DNA from: Pedobacter terrae
Lineage (GTDB): Bacteria; Bacteroidota; Bacteroidia; Sphingobacteriales; Sphingobacteriaceae
Reading direction: 5' to 3'
DNA length: 64,000 nucleotides
Assembly (NCBI RefSeq): GCF_900100705.1
Contig: NZ_FNCH01000012.1
Span: 1-64,000, forward strand
The notes beneath the pieces are model-generated. The model ran no database searches. It was given only the letters and a program-made list of their open reading frames with translations, and was not told where the DNA came from. Shown here piece by piece: positions 53,398 to 62,299 of the stretch (within the stretch, counting starts at the first letter, position 1; each line of letters opens with the position of its first letter). The position numbers were made by a program, and so were the translations under genes.

Positions 53398-53958
53398 CTA
53401 TTTTACCCGTTCCATATATTCGCCCGTTTTAGTGTCAATCTTTACTTTATCTCCCTGATTGATAAATAAGGGCACCCTGATTTCGGCACCGGTTTCTACC
53501 GTAGCATACTTTTGTGCACTGGTAGAAGTATCGCCTTTTACAGCGGGTTCAGAATAGGTGATCTCCAACTCCACACTATTAGGCAGCTGGGCAACAATGG
53601 GCTCATCGCTTTCAAAAGCGATAGTAACATTCATGCCTTCTTTTAAGAATTTAATCGAACTGCCAAAAAGCAGTTTTGGAATGTTGTATTGTTCGAAAGT
53701 ATTATTGTCCATCACAACCAGGTAGTCGCCGTCCTCATATAGGTATTGATAATCGTTGGTTTCTACCCTGCAAATGGTTACCTCTTCATCTGTGCGGAAA
53801 CGATATTCTACAATTTTGCCGGTTTTTACATTGCGCATACGAGCCTGATAAAAAGCCCTTAGATTTCCCGGAGTACGGTGGATGTACTCTTCTACACTTA
53901 CCAACTCTCCGTTAAAACGAAGCACGTTTCCGCTTTTTACTTCTGATGCCTTTGCCAT
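53398..53958 (-). CDS. Elongation factor P paralogue with altered tip loop
   Basis: The 186-residue protein is close to the neighbour over its whole length, including DTKTGEYMERVK at the end. The domain I tip loop is HRTPGNLRAFYQ, where the usual PGKGGA is PGNLRA: the tip lysine is replaced by Asn 32, with Leu and Arg next. It therefore cannot be modified at that lysine by EpmA-type enzymes. It lies upstream of efp in tandem, pointing to gene duplication followed by divergence. Whether it rescues polyproline stalls, or other stalls, is unknown. Confidence 0.88.
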   Translation of the reverse strand: MAKASEVKSGNVLRFNGELVSVEEYIHRTPGNLRAFYQARMRNVKTGKIVEYRFRTDEEVTICRVETNDYQYLYEDGDYLVVMDNNTFEQYNIPKLLFGSSIKFLKEGMNVTIAFESDEPIVAQLPNSVELEITYSEPAVKGDTSTSAQKYATVETGAEIRVPLFINQGDKVKIDTKTGEYMERVK

Positions 53959-54169
53959 TTTATGATCGTGAATATTGTTTTTGTTGTGGATTAAAAATCA
54001 AAGTTAAAAAATGCCTACAGATTTGAAAAGCAAAACCATCATTAATCGCCCAGGAAGGCGGAGCTTTTTTTTAAACTTTGATGTTGGTAATTGATCCCGA
54101 TTAACAGCTATATAAGAAGCGGGCTATGCAATTGATAAAACACCGAGGAAAAGAATAAAAAACTCCATA

Positions 54170-54335
54170 TAAAAGAAATGCCTTTGGGAACCACTCCAAA
54201 GGCATAATCAACCTAAACCTCAAACTAAACTATGAAAAACTCTTTGCCTTTTAAGGGCTATATATTTTAATTCCGAAAACGGAAATATGATCTTTTACTT
54301 AGAGAGATAAATTAAATAATTGTTTCTCTTTTTGG
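54170..54335 (-). ncRNA. Candidate small RNA ending in structured hairpin (copy 2)
   Basis: On the minus strand a promoter (TTTG at 54367-54370, TACCTTTG at 54341-54348) would start a transcript near 54335. At its 3' end a hairpin GCCTTT-GGA-GTGGT-TCC-C-AAAGGC (54180-54203) followed by TTTCTTTT would terminate it, giving about 165 nt. The hairpin has the same inner architecture as that at 16394-16448, with a different but complementary outer stem. No reading frame of note lies inside on the minus strand. Orientation is inferred from the T-run and promoter; a plus-strand 5' leader before ATGAAAAAC is the alternative. Confidence 0.5.
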
Positions 54336-54340
54336 TGGTG

Positions 54341-54370
54341 CAAAGGTAGATATAATTTGTGAACTACAAA
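54341..54370 (-). promoter_or_regulatory. Promoter of the candidate small RNA
   Basis: TTTG (54367-54370) and TACCTTTG (54341-54348) separated by 18 bp on the minus strand, matching the Bacteroidota consensus. No gene starts for nearly 380 bp downstream, so the product is most likely a non-coding RNA. Confidence 0.6.
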
Positions 54371-54437
54371 ATATTTTTTCAAAAAAATATTTATAATACA
54401 AATGTATGACAAAACAGACTTCTTTATAAATGGTTGA

Positions 54438-55064
54438 TTATAGTTTAACTTGCTTATAATCTGATATTTGTATGTGATTTGTGCAGAAATCGTATTCTTG
54501 TATTTGATTGGAGCCAATTATGGTAAGCCGCTCTTTTCCAAAATTTTCGATAAGTTCGCGGTACCAATTGATTCCCTGAACGTCTAAATTGCTCGTCGGC
54601 TCGTCTAAAAATAAAATGGGTGTATCTGCACAACATGCCAAAGCTAGTTTGGTTCTTTGCTTCATTCCAGACGAAAAGTATTTGATTTGTTTGTTTGCTG
54701 CTTTTTCTAATCCCAAAACACTGATCAGCTTTTTTGCATCCAGGCCAGAAGCGAAATTTTTAAACTTAAAATGAAAATCAATGATCTCTTTTAGGGTAAA
54801 AGTTTCAACCAGTTCAAGATATGGTGCAGCAAGGCTGATGTATTTATAAATATTTTCTACCGGAATATCTTTCGTATCAGAAAATGAAATCTTTCCCTCT
54901 GAAGGTGATAAGCTGCCGGTTAATACGCTCAATAAAGTCGACTTACCGGAACCATTAGGTCCAAGTATGGCGTAACTGTTTCCTGTAGAAAATTCAGCAC
55001 TTAAATTTCTAAAAATCCACTCTTTATTAAACCTTCTGCCAACATTTTGTAAAGTAATATTCAT
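54438..55064 (-). CDS. ABC transporter ATP-binding protein, short type
   Basis: The 208-residue single cassette has GPNGSGKSTLL (Walker A), FSSGMKQRTKLALA (signature) and ILFLDEPTSNLD (Walker B). The usual H-loop histidine is missing; TIIGSNQIQEY has Asn where the switch His normally stands, which I recall in the Bacteroidota relatives. No permease gene adjoins, so the partner is encoded elsewhere or none is needed. It follows the GNAT gene by 13 bp and is probably in one operon with it. Confidence 0.88.
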   Translation of the reverse strand: MNITLQNVGRRFNKEWIFRNLSAEFSTGNSYAILGPNGSGKSTLLSVLTGSLSPSEGKISFSDTKDIPVENIYKYISLAAPYLELVETFTLKEIIDFHFKFKNFASGLDAKKLISVLGLEKAANKQIKYFSSGMKQRTKLALACCADTPILFLDEPTSNLDVQGINWYRELIENFGKERLTIIGSNQIQEYDFCTNHIQISDYKQVKL

Positions 55065-55077
55065 TTGTGGTAGGCAT

Positions 55078-55545
55078 TTAGGGTTTAGCGCTAAGCGGTT
55101 TAGTCATACAAACGCTGTTGTCAACGCCAATGTATTGGCCATAATTAGAAATAATATGATATCCTACTTTTTGGTAAAGTGCGATGGCCTCCGGTTGTCT
55201 TTTGCCAGTTTCTAAAACACATGCGTCAAAACCGAGTTCAGTAGCCCGGTTTTCAAGTTCATGTAAAACTTTAGCGGCTATGCCTTTATTTCGGTAGTCG
55301 GGGTGCACAAACATCCTTTTTACTTCAGCTGCTGTAGAGGAGAACGGTTTTATTGCACCACAAGCAACGGGCAGCCTCTTTTGATAGGCAATAACAACCT
55401 CCTTAATGCTATCAATTTGATTAAACTGCGTATAAAAGGAATGATCTTCACCATCTCTAATAACCAAATCCAGATCTAATAAAGCAACCAACATCCTAAA
55501 ATCCACATGTTCTGAATCTGTTCGGATCAGTCTTAAATCACCCAT
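55078..55545 (-). CDS. GNAT family N-acetyltransferase
   Basis: The 155-residue protein has the acetyl-CoA-binding strand-loop EVKRMFVHPDYRNKGIAAKVLHELE, with the RNKGIA pyrophosphate loop, then IALYQKVGYHI. GNAT enzymes acetylate small molecules or protein amines. Substrate is unknown. It is in tandem with the ABC ATPase (13 bp). Confidence 0.9.
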   Translation of the reverse strand: MGDLRLIRTDSEHVDFRMLVALLDLDLVIRDGEDHSFYTQFNQIDSIKEVVIAYQKRLPVACGAIKPFSSTAAEVKRMFVHPDYRNKGIAAKVLHELENRATELGFDACVLETGKRQPEAIALYQKVGYHIISNYGQYIGVDNSVCMTKPLSAKP

Positions 55546-55617
55546 GAATATTTATTTGAATTTGGTTAAGCAATTAGTTTAACCCTCTACCTTAAACCCT
55601 TTAGCCTTCTACCTTAA

Positions 55618-56403
55618 TTAACTTCCCATGCCAAACCCCTTCATTACCCCGCGGTTAGAATTGCGGATAAAATCTACAATTTCATCACGGATTTCGGTAG
55701 GTTTAAATTCAGCTTCGATCATGTCTAAAGCTTTGGTTACGTTATTGTGTTTTACAAAAAGTACGCGGTAAATTTCTTGGATCTCATCAATCTGCTCATT
55801 GGTAAAACCTCGTCTACGTAAACCAACAGAGTTGATACCAGCATAAGAAAGGGGTTCGCGAGCTGCTTTTACATATGGCGGAACATCTTTACGTACCAGT
55901 GAACCACCGGTTACAAAGGCATAAGAACCTACTTTAACAAATTGATGTATGGCAACCAGACCTGCCAAAACTACATTGTTTCCAATTGTAATGTGGCCGG
56001 CCAAGGTAGTACTGTTCGAAAAAATACAGTTATTTCCAACCTCGCAATCGTGCGCAATGTGCGAATAAGCCTGAATTAAGCAATTACTGCCAATGGTAGT
56101 TTTCCATTTATCTTTGGTGCCGCGGTTAATGGTAACGCACTCGCGTATAGTGGTATTGTCGCCAATTTCTGCAGTGGTAATTTCACCTGCAAATTTCAAA
56201 TCCTGTGGCTCGCCAGAAATAACCGCTCCAGGAAAGATCCGGCAGTTTTTACCGATCCGTGCGCCATCCATAATGGTCACATTCGATCCGATCCAGGTTC
56301 CCTCTCCAATTACAACGTCTTTATGTATCACTACAAAAGGTTCAATTACCACGTTTTCGGCAATTTTTGCCTGAGGGTGTATATATGCTAGGGGTTGTAT
56401 CAT
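55618..56403 (-). CDS. lpxA: Acyl-ACP--UDP-N-acetylglucosamine O-acyltransferase
   Basis: LpxA adds the first acyl chain to UDP-GlcNAc, the first step of lipid A synthesis. The 261-residue protein is a left-handed beta-helix of hexapeptide repeats (IGEGTWIGSNVTIMDGARIG, TIGNNVVLAG) with the catalytic histidine in AYSHIAHDCEVG, and the C-terminal helical domain starting SVGLRRRGFTNEQIDEIQ. It shares one base with lpxC/fabZ (TAATG). Confidence 0.96.
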   Translation of the reverse strand: MIQPLAYIHPQAKIAENVVIEPFVVIHKDVVIGEGTWIGSNVTIMDGARIGKNCRIFPGAVISGEPQDLKFAGEITTAEIGDNTTIRECVTINRGTKDKWKTTIGSNCLIQAYSHIAHDCEVGNNCIFSNSTTLAGHITIGNNVVLAGLVAIHQFVKVGSYAFVTGGSLVRKDVPPYVKAAREPLSYAGINSVGLRRRGFTNEQIDEIQEIYRVLFVKHNNVTKALDMIEAEFKPTEIRDEIVDFIRNSNRGVMKGFGMGS

Positions 56404-57815
56404 TATTGAGCGGGTTCTGCTTGTTTAACTTTTGAAATTTGAGCCATCATTTCGGCTTCTACAACGATTTTTTCGCCAACCATACCAACACCTTTCATCT
56501 GGGCAATACCTCTTCTGATGGGTTCAAGTAAATCGCAACGGAAAACAATTGTATCGCCAGGAAGCACCTGGGCTCTAAAACGTACGTTATCTATTTTTAA
56601 GAAATAGGTGAGGTAATTCTGAGGATCCGGAACGGTGCTTAATACTAAAATACCACCAACCTGCGCCATCGCCTCAATCTGAATTACACCCGGAAAAACC
56701 GGTGCACCAGGAAAATGTCCCTTAAAAAACTCTTCGTTCATGGTTACGTTTTTAACGCCTACCACGTGGTTTTTAGAAAGTTCTAATATTTTATCTACAA
56801 ATAAAAATGGTTGACGGTGAGGCAAAATGTCCATAATCTGAACTACATCATATAATGGTTTTGCACTTGGGTCGTATACCTTTTGTATTTTTTTGTTTTT
56901 CTCTTTTTTAATCGCTGCTTTAATTTTTTTAGCAAAAGCAACGTTTGCTGCATGGCCTGGACGGGCGGCCATAATGTGGCCTTTTAAATGCATACCAACC
57001 AAGGCTAGATCGCCTATCATATCCAATAGTTTATGACGTGCGGGCTCGTTCTGATAACGCAGTTCCATGTTGTTCAAGATCCCTTGTGGGGCAACATCAA
57101 TATCCTTGCGGTTAAATAATTTAGCCAGGTGGCTTAATTCATCCCTGGTAACTTCTTTATCTACAATTACAATGGCGTTATTTAAATCGCCACCTTTAAT
57201 CAAATTGTGTGATAGCTGGTATTCCAGTTCATGTAGAAAACAGAAAGTACGGCAAGAAGCAATTTCTTTCTTAAACTCTGCAATGGTATTAATGCCCGCA
57301 TGCTGGCTACCTAGAACAGGAGAGTTGTAATCGATCATGCAGGTAAAACGATAATCGTCTAACGGCATGGCCACAATTTCTACTTTTCTATCCTCTTCGG
57401 TATAGGTAATGTTATGCGGAATGGTAAAATATTCCCGATCTGCATTTTGCTCAACTGTACCTACTTCTTCCAATAAATCAACAAACTGAATAGAACTCCC
57501 GTCCATAATTGGCGTTTCCGGACCATCTAATTTAATAAGTACGTTGTCCAGATCCATACCAACCAGCGATGCCATTACATGTTCTACGGTACTTACGCTG
57601 GCGCCATTTTGGGTAAGCGTAGTGCCTCTTGAGGTATCGGTAACATTATCTGCATCAGCTTCGATAATCGGATGGCCATCTAAATCAATACGCTGAAATT
57701 TGAAGCCATGATTTTCTGGGGCGGGGCAAAATGTTAAAGTCACATTAGCACCAGTGTGTAAACCAACACCAGATGCTGATATTTCTTGTTTAATCGTTTT
57801 TTGTCTAACGTTCAT
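56403..57815 (-). CDS. Fused LpxC deacetylase / FabZ dehydratase
   Basis: The 470-residue protein joins LpxC (about 1-300), the zinc deacetylase committing UDP-acyl-GlcNAc to lipid A, to FabZ (about 315-465), a 3-hydroxyacyl-ACP dehydratase of fatty-acid synthesis. LpxC shows STVEHVMASLVGMDLDN, DLAL-GMHLKGHIMAARPGHAANV; FabZ shows ILPHRQPFLFVDKI and GHFPGAPVFPGVIQIEAMAQ. This fusion is typical of Bacteroidota and links membrane lipid and lipid A supply. It overlaps lpxD by 11 bp. Confidence 0.96.
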   Translation of the reverse strand: MNVRQKTIKQEISASGVGLHTGANVTLTFCPAPENHGFKFQRIDLDGHPIIEADADNVTDTSRGTTLTQNGASVSTVEHVMASLVGMDLDNVLIKLDGPETPIMDGSSIQFVDLLEEVGTVEQNADREYFTIPHNITYTEEDRKVEIVAMPLDDYRFTCMIDYNSPVLGSQHAGINTIAEFKKEIASCRTFCFLHELEYQLSHNLIKGGDLNNAIVIVDKEVTRDELSHLAKLFNRKDIDVAPQGILNNMELRYQNEPARHKLLDMIGDLALVGMHLKGHIMAARPGHAANVAFAKKIKAAIKKEKNKKIQKVYDPSAKPLYDVVQIMDILPHRQPFLFVDKILELSKNHVVGVKNVTMNEEFFKGHFPGAPVFPGVIQIEAMAQVGGILVLSTVPDPQNYLTYFLKIDNVRFRAQVLPGDTIVFRCDLLEPIRRGIAQMKGVGMVGEKIVVEAEMMAQISKVKQAEPAQ

Positions 57816-58881
57816 TGTGTAATGTATTCTTTTCCAGTTCAGCGGTGAGTTTTTTTAACTCCTCTTCGAGCTTATTAATTCTTTTCTCAACATCTGGAAG
57901 ATGTTTGAAAATGACCGATGCACGCATCCAGTTGCGCAATGGTTGCGCCGGACTTCCGTGCCATTGTTTATTTTCTTCTGTGATATTAAAATTTATACCT
58001 GCCTGTGCACCGATTTGAGTTCCTTTGGCTAAGGTTAAGTGTCCGGCTATACCAACCTGCCCGCCAACTACACTGTTAGGGCCAATTTTTGTACTTCCAG
58101 AAATCCCTGACTGTGCTGCTAAAACAGTGTTCTCGCCAATTTCTACATTGTGCGCAATCTGGATCAGGTTATCGATTTTTGCACCTTTTTTTACAACTGT
58201 TGAGCCCATGGTTGCACGATCTACGGTTGTATTTGCGCCAATTTCGACATCATCTTCGATGATAACGTTTCCAATCTGCGGGATTTTATTGTAAGTGCCG
58301 TCTTTTTGTGGGGCAAAGCCAAAACCATCACTTCCGATAACAGTATTCGCGTGGATGACTACTCTGCTTCCGATTATAGAATTGTGATAAATTTTTACAC
58401 CAGGAAAAAATGTGCTGTTTTTGCCAATTTTAGAATTTGCACCAATAAAGGTTTGTGCGTTTATTTTACAGCCATCTGCAACCTCTACATTTTCGGCCAC
58501 ATAGGCAAAAGCATCAATAAACACGTTATTGCCGATTTTAGCTGTAGGATGAACGAAGGCCAATTTATCAACACCAGATTGCACGGCTTGGGCATTAATG
58601 GCTTCGTTATATTTATCCAATAAGATCGTAAATGCACTATATGGATTTTCAACACGGATTAATGTGCTGGTATAAGTCTGTGTAGGGGCAAAGTCTTTTG
58701 ATACGATAACAACTGATGCCTGAGTAGAATACAAAAAGTTTTCGTACTTAGGGTTCGAAAGAAAAGACAAGGAGCCTTCCTTTCCGTCTTCTATTTTAGA
58801 AAGTTCGGTAACGGCTACATCAGGGTTCCCATCAATGGAACCGTTCAGAAACTGACTTATCTGCGTGGCAGTAAATTGCAT
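57805..58881 (-). CDS. lpxD: UDP-3-O-(3-hydroxyacyl)glucosamine N-acyltransferase
   Basis: LpxD adds the second acyl chain after LpxC. The 358-residue protein has an N-terminal uridine-binding domain (FTATQISQFLNGSIDG, LSFLSNPKYENF), a beta-helix (about 100-310) with the catalytic IQIAHNVEIGENT, and a C-terminal coiled coil (KRINKLEEELKKLTAELEK). The start is fixed by the family N-terminus; a good promoter ends 4 bp upstream, so the mRNA may lack a leader. Confidence 0.96.
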   Translation of the reverse strand: MQFTATQISQFLNGSIDGNPDVAVTELSKIEDGKEGSLSFLSNPKYENFLYSTQASVVIVSKDFAPTQTYTSTLIRVENPYSAFTILLDKYNEAINAQAVQSGVDKLAFVHPTAKIGNNVFIDAFAYVAENVEVADGCKINAQTFIGANSKIGKNSTFFPGVKIYHNSIIGSRVVIHANTVIGSDGFGFAPQKDGTYNKIPQIGNVIIEDDVEIGANTTVDRATMGSTVVKKGAKIDNLIQIAHNVEIGENTVLAAQSGISGSTKIGPNSVVGGQVGIAGHLTLAKGTQIGAQAGINFNITEENKQWHGSPAQPLRNWMRASVIFKHLPDVEKRINKLEEELKKLTAELEKNTLHNER

Positions 58882-58885
58882 CGTA

Positions 58886-58915
58886 CAAAGGTATATGTTA
58901 AATTGATATGAACAA
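58886..58915 (-). promoter_or_regulatory. lpxD promoter, apparently leaderless
   Basis: TTG (58913-58915), 19 bp, then TACCTTTG (58886-58893) on the minus strand is a perfect match to the Bacteroidota consensus. The -7 box ends only 4 bp before the lpxD ATG, putting the transcription start at or inside the start codon. Confidence 0.7.
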
Positions 58916-59003
58916 AAAAACCTGCATGGGTTAAACGGGGTATTATTTGCACAATAATAAGAGTTAAAACGGCACTGAAAGTCAAATATTTTGTTAAAAA
59001 AAC

Positions 59004-60227
59004 TTAAATCCCTCTTGGGTAACAGAGAATATATTTTTCTACAGTTTTCTGTAGCGACTCCAGATTAGACAAATCAGAAGCTTTTGCGATATCAACAATG
59101 TCGTTATTTTTCATTAAAATCTTAATATTTCCAACCCCAGCGTTATATGCGCGGTTTTGAATAGAATCGGTGAAAACAAAATAACGGGCCTCTTCTGGTT
59201 TGATTTCCAGCAAATTAACTGCCGCATCCTGCAAAAAGTTTACTCGGTCGGTATCAGCCCTTTCATTGCCCATTTCTACTTTGTAAAGATTTCTGGAGGT
59301 GAGCATTTTACATAACGTAGACAAAATTTTATCCTGATGTTTGGCCCAAACCTTAACGGCAGCATAAATATCCTGATCATCAAGGCTGGTAAAATGCTCC
59401 AGATTTTCGTGCTGCGCAAAGAAATTAGCCTCGTTGATATCGTTTTTTAAAAAATAATTTAAGGATGGCGAAGCAAATAAGTTTTCTCCGGCTGCTGATA
59501 GTTCTTTAGCGCGTTCTAATAATTTTACCAGGATCATCTCGCCCGATATTACTGTTTTGTGCAGATAAACCTGCCAATACATCAGCCTGCGGGCAATTAG
59601 AAATTTCTCTATAGAATAAATGCCTTTTTCTTCAATCACCAGGTCATCATCATAAACGTTGAACATTTTAATGATCCTGTCGAAACTGATTACGCCTTCA
59701 CTTACGCCTGTAAAAAAGCTGTCGCGGTTTAAATAATCCATTCTATCCAGATCTAACTGGCCTGAAATCAATTGATGAAGAAATTTTTTAGGATACGTGC
59801 CGTTAAAAATCTCAATGGCATGGGTTAAACGGCCATCAAAATGGGCATTCAGCTCCTGCATCAGTTTTGCTGAGATATCTTCGTGCCTGATGCCGGTAAC
59901 CAAAGAGTGCTCCAATGCATGCGAAAAAGGCCCATGTCCGATATCGTGCAATAAAATGGCCAAAATGGCGGCTTCTTCTTCGCCGTCGGTTATGTTATGT
60001 CCTTTACTTTTTAAAAGATTGATGGCCAAACTCATTAAGTGCATGGCACCCAGTGCATGGTGAAAACGCGTGTGTAAAGCCCCTGGATAAACCAAATGTG
60101 TCATTCCAAGCTGTTTGATATAACGCAAACGCTGGAAATAAGGATGTGAAATCACATCGTAAACCAATTCGGACGGGATACTGATGAAGCCGTAAACCGG
60201 ATCATTTATTATTTTCTTCTTATTCAA
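59004..60227 (-). CDS. HD domain phosphohydrolase (dNTPase-like)
   Basis: The 407-residue protein has the HD signature spread over TRFHHALGAMHLMSL and AILLHDIGHGPFSHALEHSL, then LDLDRMDYLNRDSFFTG, as in SAMHD1/YwfO-type deoxynucleotide triphosphohydrolases. These proteins control dNTP pools or act in other nucleotide hydrolysis. It is 122 bp upstream of lpxD on the same strand but likely independent, since lpxD has its own promoter. The substrate is not proven. Confidence 0.9.
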   Translation of the reverse strand: MNKKKIINDPVYGFISIPSELVYDVISHPYFQRLRYIKQLGMTHLVYPGALHTRFHHALGAMHLMSLAINLLKSKGHNITDGEEEAAILAILLHDIGHGPFSHALEHSLVTGIRHEDISAKLMQELNAHFDGRLTHAIEIFNGTYPKKFLHQLISGQLDLDRMDYLNRDSFFTGVSEGVISFDRIIKMFNVYDDDLVIEEKGIYSIEKFLIARRLMYWQVYLHKTVISGEMILVKLLERAKELSAAGENLFASPSLNYFLKNDINEANFFAQHENLEHFTSLDDQDIYAAVKVWAKHQDKILSTLCKMLTSRNLYKVEMGNERADTDRVNFLQDAAVNLLEIKPEEARYFVFTDSIQNRAYNAGVGNIKILMKNNDIVDIAKASDLSNLESLQKTVEKYILCYPRGI

Positions 60228-60338
60228 TCGTTAAAAATAGTTAAATAGATAGATACGGTACAAAAATTGCTATTTTTATTTATAGTTTGAATTACCTGCC
60301 GTAATTAAACGGCAATAGTGATCTATTTTTACAAAAAC

Positions 60339-61892
60339 ATGCAAGAAACTAAAATATTGTGGGCCGATGATGAAATCGACCTGTTAAAACCTCATATATT
60401 ATTATTGAATGATAAAGGTTACCACGTAACCACTTTTACCAATGGTAACGACGCGCTTGAAGCATTTGGAAAAGCCCATTTTGACCTGGTTTTTCTGGAT
60501 GAGAATATGCCTGGCATGAGCGGTATCGAAACGTTATCGGCCATTAAGAACCTAAATCCTGATGTTCCTGTGGTGCTGATTACGAAAAGTGAAGAGGAAA
60601 ACCTGATGGAAGATGCGATAGGCAGCAAAATTGATGATTATCTGATCAAGCCTGTAAACCCTAAGCAGGTTTTGCTGACCATTAAAAAGCTGATCGACAA
60701 TAAACGTTTGGTGAGTGAGAAAACCTCTATGGCTTATCAGCAGGATTTTCGCCGTTTGGGTATGACTTTGGGTGACAGGCTTAATTATGAAGAGTGGATT
60801 GATGTTTACAAAAAAATCGTTTTTTGGGAGCTTGAGTTAGAAAAACTGGACGATCCGCAGATGCATGAGATTTTAACCATGCAAAAACAGGAAGCCAATA
60901 CACAGTTTACAAAATTTATTGAGGAAAATTACCTTGATTGGATTAAGGATAAAGATAAGGCGCCTTTGCTTTCGAACGAGTTATTAAAGAAAAAAGCCTT
61001 TCCGCTTATCAATGATAATACACCGGTATTTTTTATCCTGATTGATAATTTAAGATATGATCAATGGAAAATCATCAATCCGTTGATATCAGAATATTTC
61101 AGGATAGATGAAGAGGACATGTACACCAGTATTTTACCAACGGCAACACAATATGCCCGTAATGCAATTTTCTCTGGTATGATGCCTTTGGATATGGAAA
61201 AGCGTTTCCCCCAACTTTGGCAAAATGATGATGATGAAGGTGGAAAAAACATGCATGAAGAGGCTTTCCTATCTGACAATATTAAACGTAACTTAAGAAA
61301 GGATTGTAAATTCAGTTATCATAAAATTCTGACTTTTGAACAGGGTAAAGATCTTGTTGAGCAGACGAACAACTTATTGCATAACGATTTTAACGCCATT
61401 GTGTTCAATTTTGTTGATATGTTGAGTCATGCACGAACGGATATGCAAATGATACGTGAATTGGCTAACGATGATGCGGCTTACCGTTCATTAACCTTAT
61501 CATGGTTTGAGCATTCACCACTTTGGGATTTATTGAAGAAAATTTCGCAGAAAAAAGTTAAAGTAATCATCACCACCGACCATGGAACCATTCGTGTTAA
61601 AAAACCGGTTAAAGTTATTGGTGATAGAAGTACAAATACCAATTTAAGATATAAGCAGGGTAGAAACCTTAATTTTAATGCAAAAGAAGTGTTTTTGATT
61701 AAAAATCCTCATGATGCTTTGCTGCCGAAGATTAACATCAGCAGCAGTTATATTTTTGCAAGGGAAGATAGCTATTTCGTTTATCCCAATAATTACAATC
61801 AGTTTGTAAATTATTATAACGAAACTTTCCAGCATGGCGGTATTTCATTGGAGGAAATGATTATTCCGGTGGTGACGTATTCGCCAAGGTAG
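60339..61892 (+). CDS. porX: PorX-type response regulator with PglZ domain
   Basis: PorX is the response regulator controlling type IX secretion in Bacteroidota. From the ATG at 60339 the protein has 517 residues. The receiver domain has Asp 10, Asp 11, phospho-acceptor Asp 54 (VFLDENMPGMSG), Thr 82 and Lys 104. A helical linker leads to a PglZ/alkaline-phosphatase-like domain with ILIDNLRYDQW, the nucleophile loop ILPTATQYARNA, FVDMLSHA and TTDHGTIRV, a zinc-dependent phosphodiesterase site in PorX. The upstream ATG at 60318 is less like family starts. The partner kinase PorY is not in the window. Confidence 0.95.
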   Translation: MQETKILWADDEIDLLKPHILLLNDKGYHVTTFTNGNDALEAFGKAHFDLVFLDENMPGMSGIETLSAIKNLNPDVPVVLITKSEEENLMEDAIGSKIDDYLIKPVNPKQVLLTIKKLIDNKRLVSEKTSMAYQQDFRRLGMTLGDRLNYEEWIDVYKKIVFWELELEKLDDPQMHEILTMQKQEANTQFTKFIEENYLDWIKDKDKAPLLSNELLKKKAFPLINDNTPVFFILIDNLRYDQWKIINPLISEYFRIDEEDMYTSILPTATQYARNAIFSGMMPLDMEKRFPQLWQNDDDEGGKNMHEEAFLSDNIKRNLRKDCKFSYHKILTFEQGKDLVEQTNNLLHNDFNAIVFNFVDMLSHARTDMQMIRELANDDAAYRSLTLSWFEHSPLWDLLKKISQKKVKVIITTDHGTIRVKKPVKVIGDRSTNTNLRYKQGRNLNFNAKEVFLIKNPHDALLPKINISSSYIFAREDSYFVYPNNYNQFVNYYNETFQHGGISLEEMIIPVVTYSPR

Positions 61893-62077
61893 TTTGATAG
61901 ATTTGAGATACCAGATTTGAGACATGAGATTGGTCATTTTCAAAGAATGTCCTATTGAATTTGTTTCAGGATTTGTTCGTTTGAATAGTAAGGCCAAAGC
62001 AATCATTGCAAGAAGAAATATGCCTATATTTTGTTAAACTGAAGCATTATTCTTAATTTTAATTAGATTTTAGACAT

Positions 62078-62299
62078 ATGAATATTTCGATAACTCAACT
62101 ATATGCACTCTTAAGCGAAAAACTTGATAAGGATACTGCAGAGCAGTTAACCAGTTATATTGAGGCGAAAGTTGATAAAACCACCCATTTGGCTTCTAAA
62201 GAAGATTTGGCGAATGCTAAAACTGATATGATTAAATGGTTTGTTGGCTTATTTATAGCGTTGGCTTTAATGATTATCGGCCTCTACTTTAAAGGTTAA
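62078..62299 (+). CDS. Small coiled-coil membrane protein
   Basis: The 73-residue protein has an amphipathic helix (about 5-48, including AEQLTSYIEAKVDKTTHLASKED) and one C-terminal membrane helix (about 50-71, MIKWFVGLFIALALMIIGLYF). It resembles the CCDC90/DUF1640-type tail-anchored coiled-coil proteins. The function is unknown. It stands alone in plus orientation. Confidence 0.65.
   Translation: MNISITQLYALLSEKLDKDTAEQLTSYIEAKVDKTTHLASKEDLANAKTDMIKWFVGLFIALALMIIGLYFKG

Larger units (their letters stand above)
53959..54437. other. Gene-free interval upstream of efp paralogue
   Basis: It holds an efp-paralogue -7 box (CAAAGTTA, 53999-54006, minus strand), a CGCC...GGCG hairpin with T-run on the plus strand (54042-54070), the candidate ncRNA and its promoter. 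I see no protein-coding gene, apart from a 12-codon frame ATGAAAAACTCTTTGCC... (54222 on) on the plus strand. Confidence 0.6.

Noticed and set aside
54299..54517. 72-codon minus-strand frame downstream of the ABC ATPase
   Set aside because: It overlaps the end of the ATPase in another frame, covers the ncRNA promoter and has a low-complexity A/T-driven sequence.
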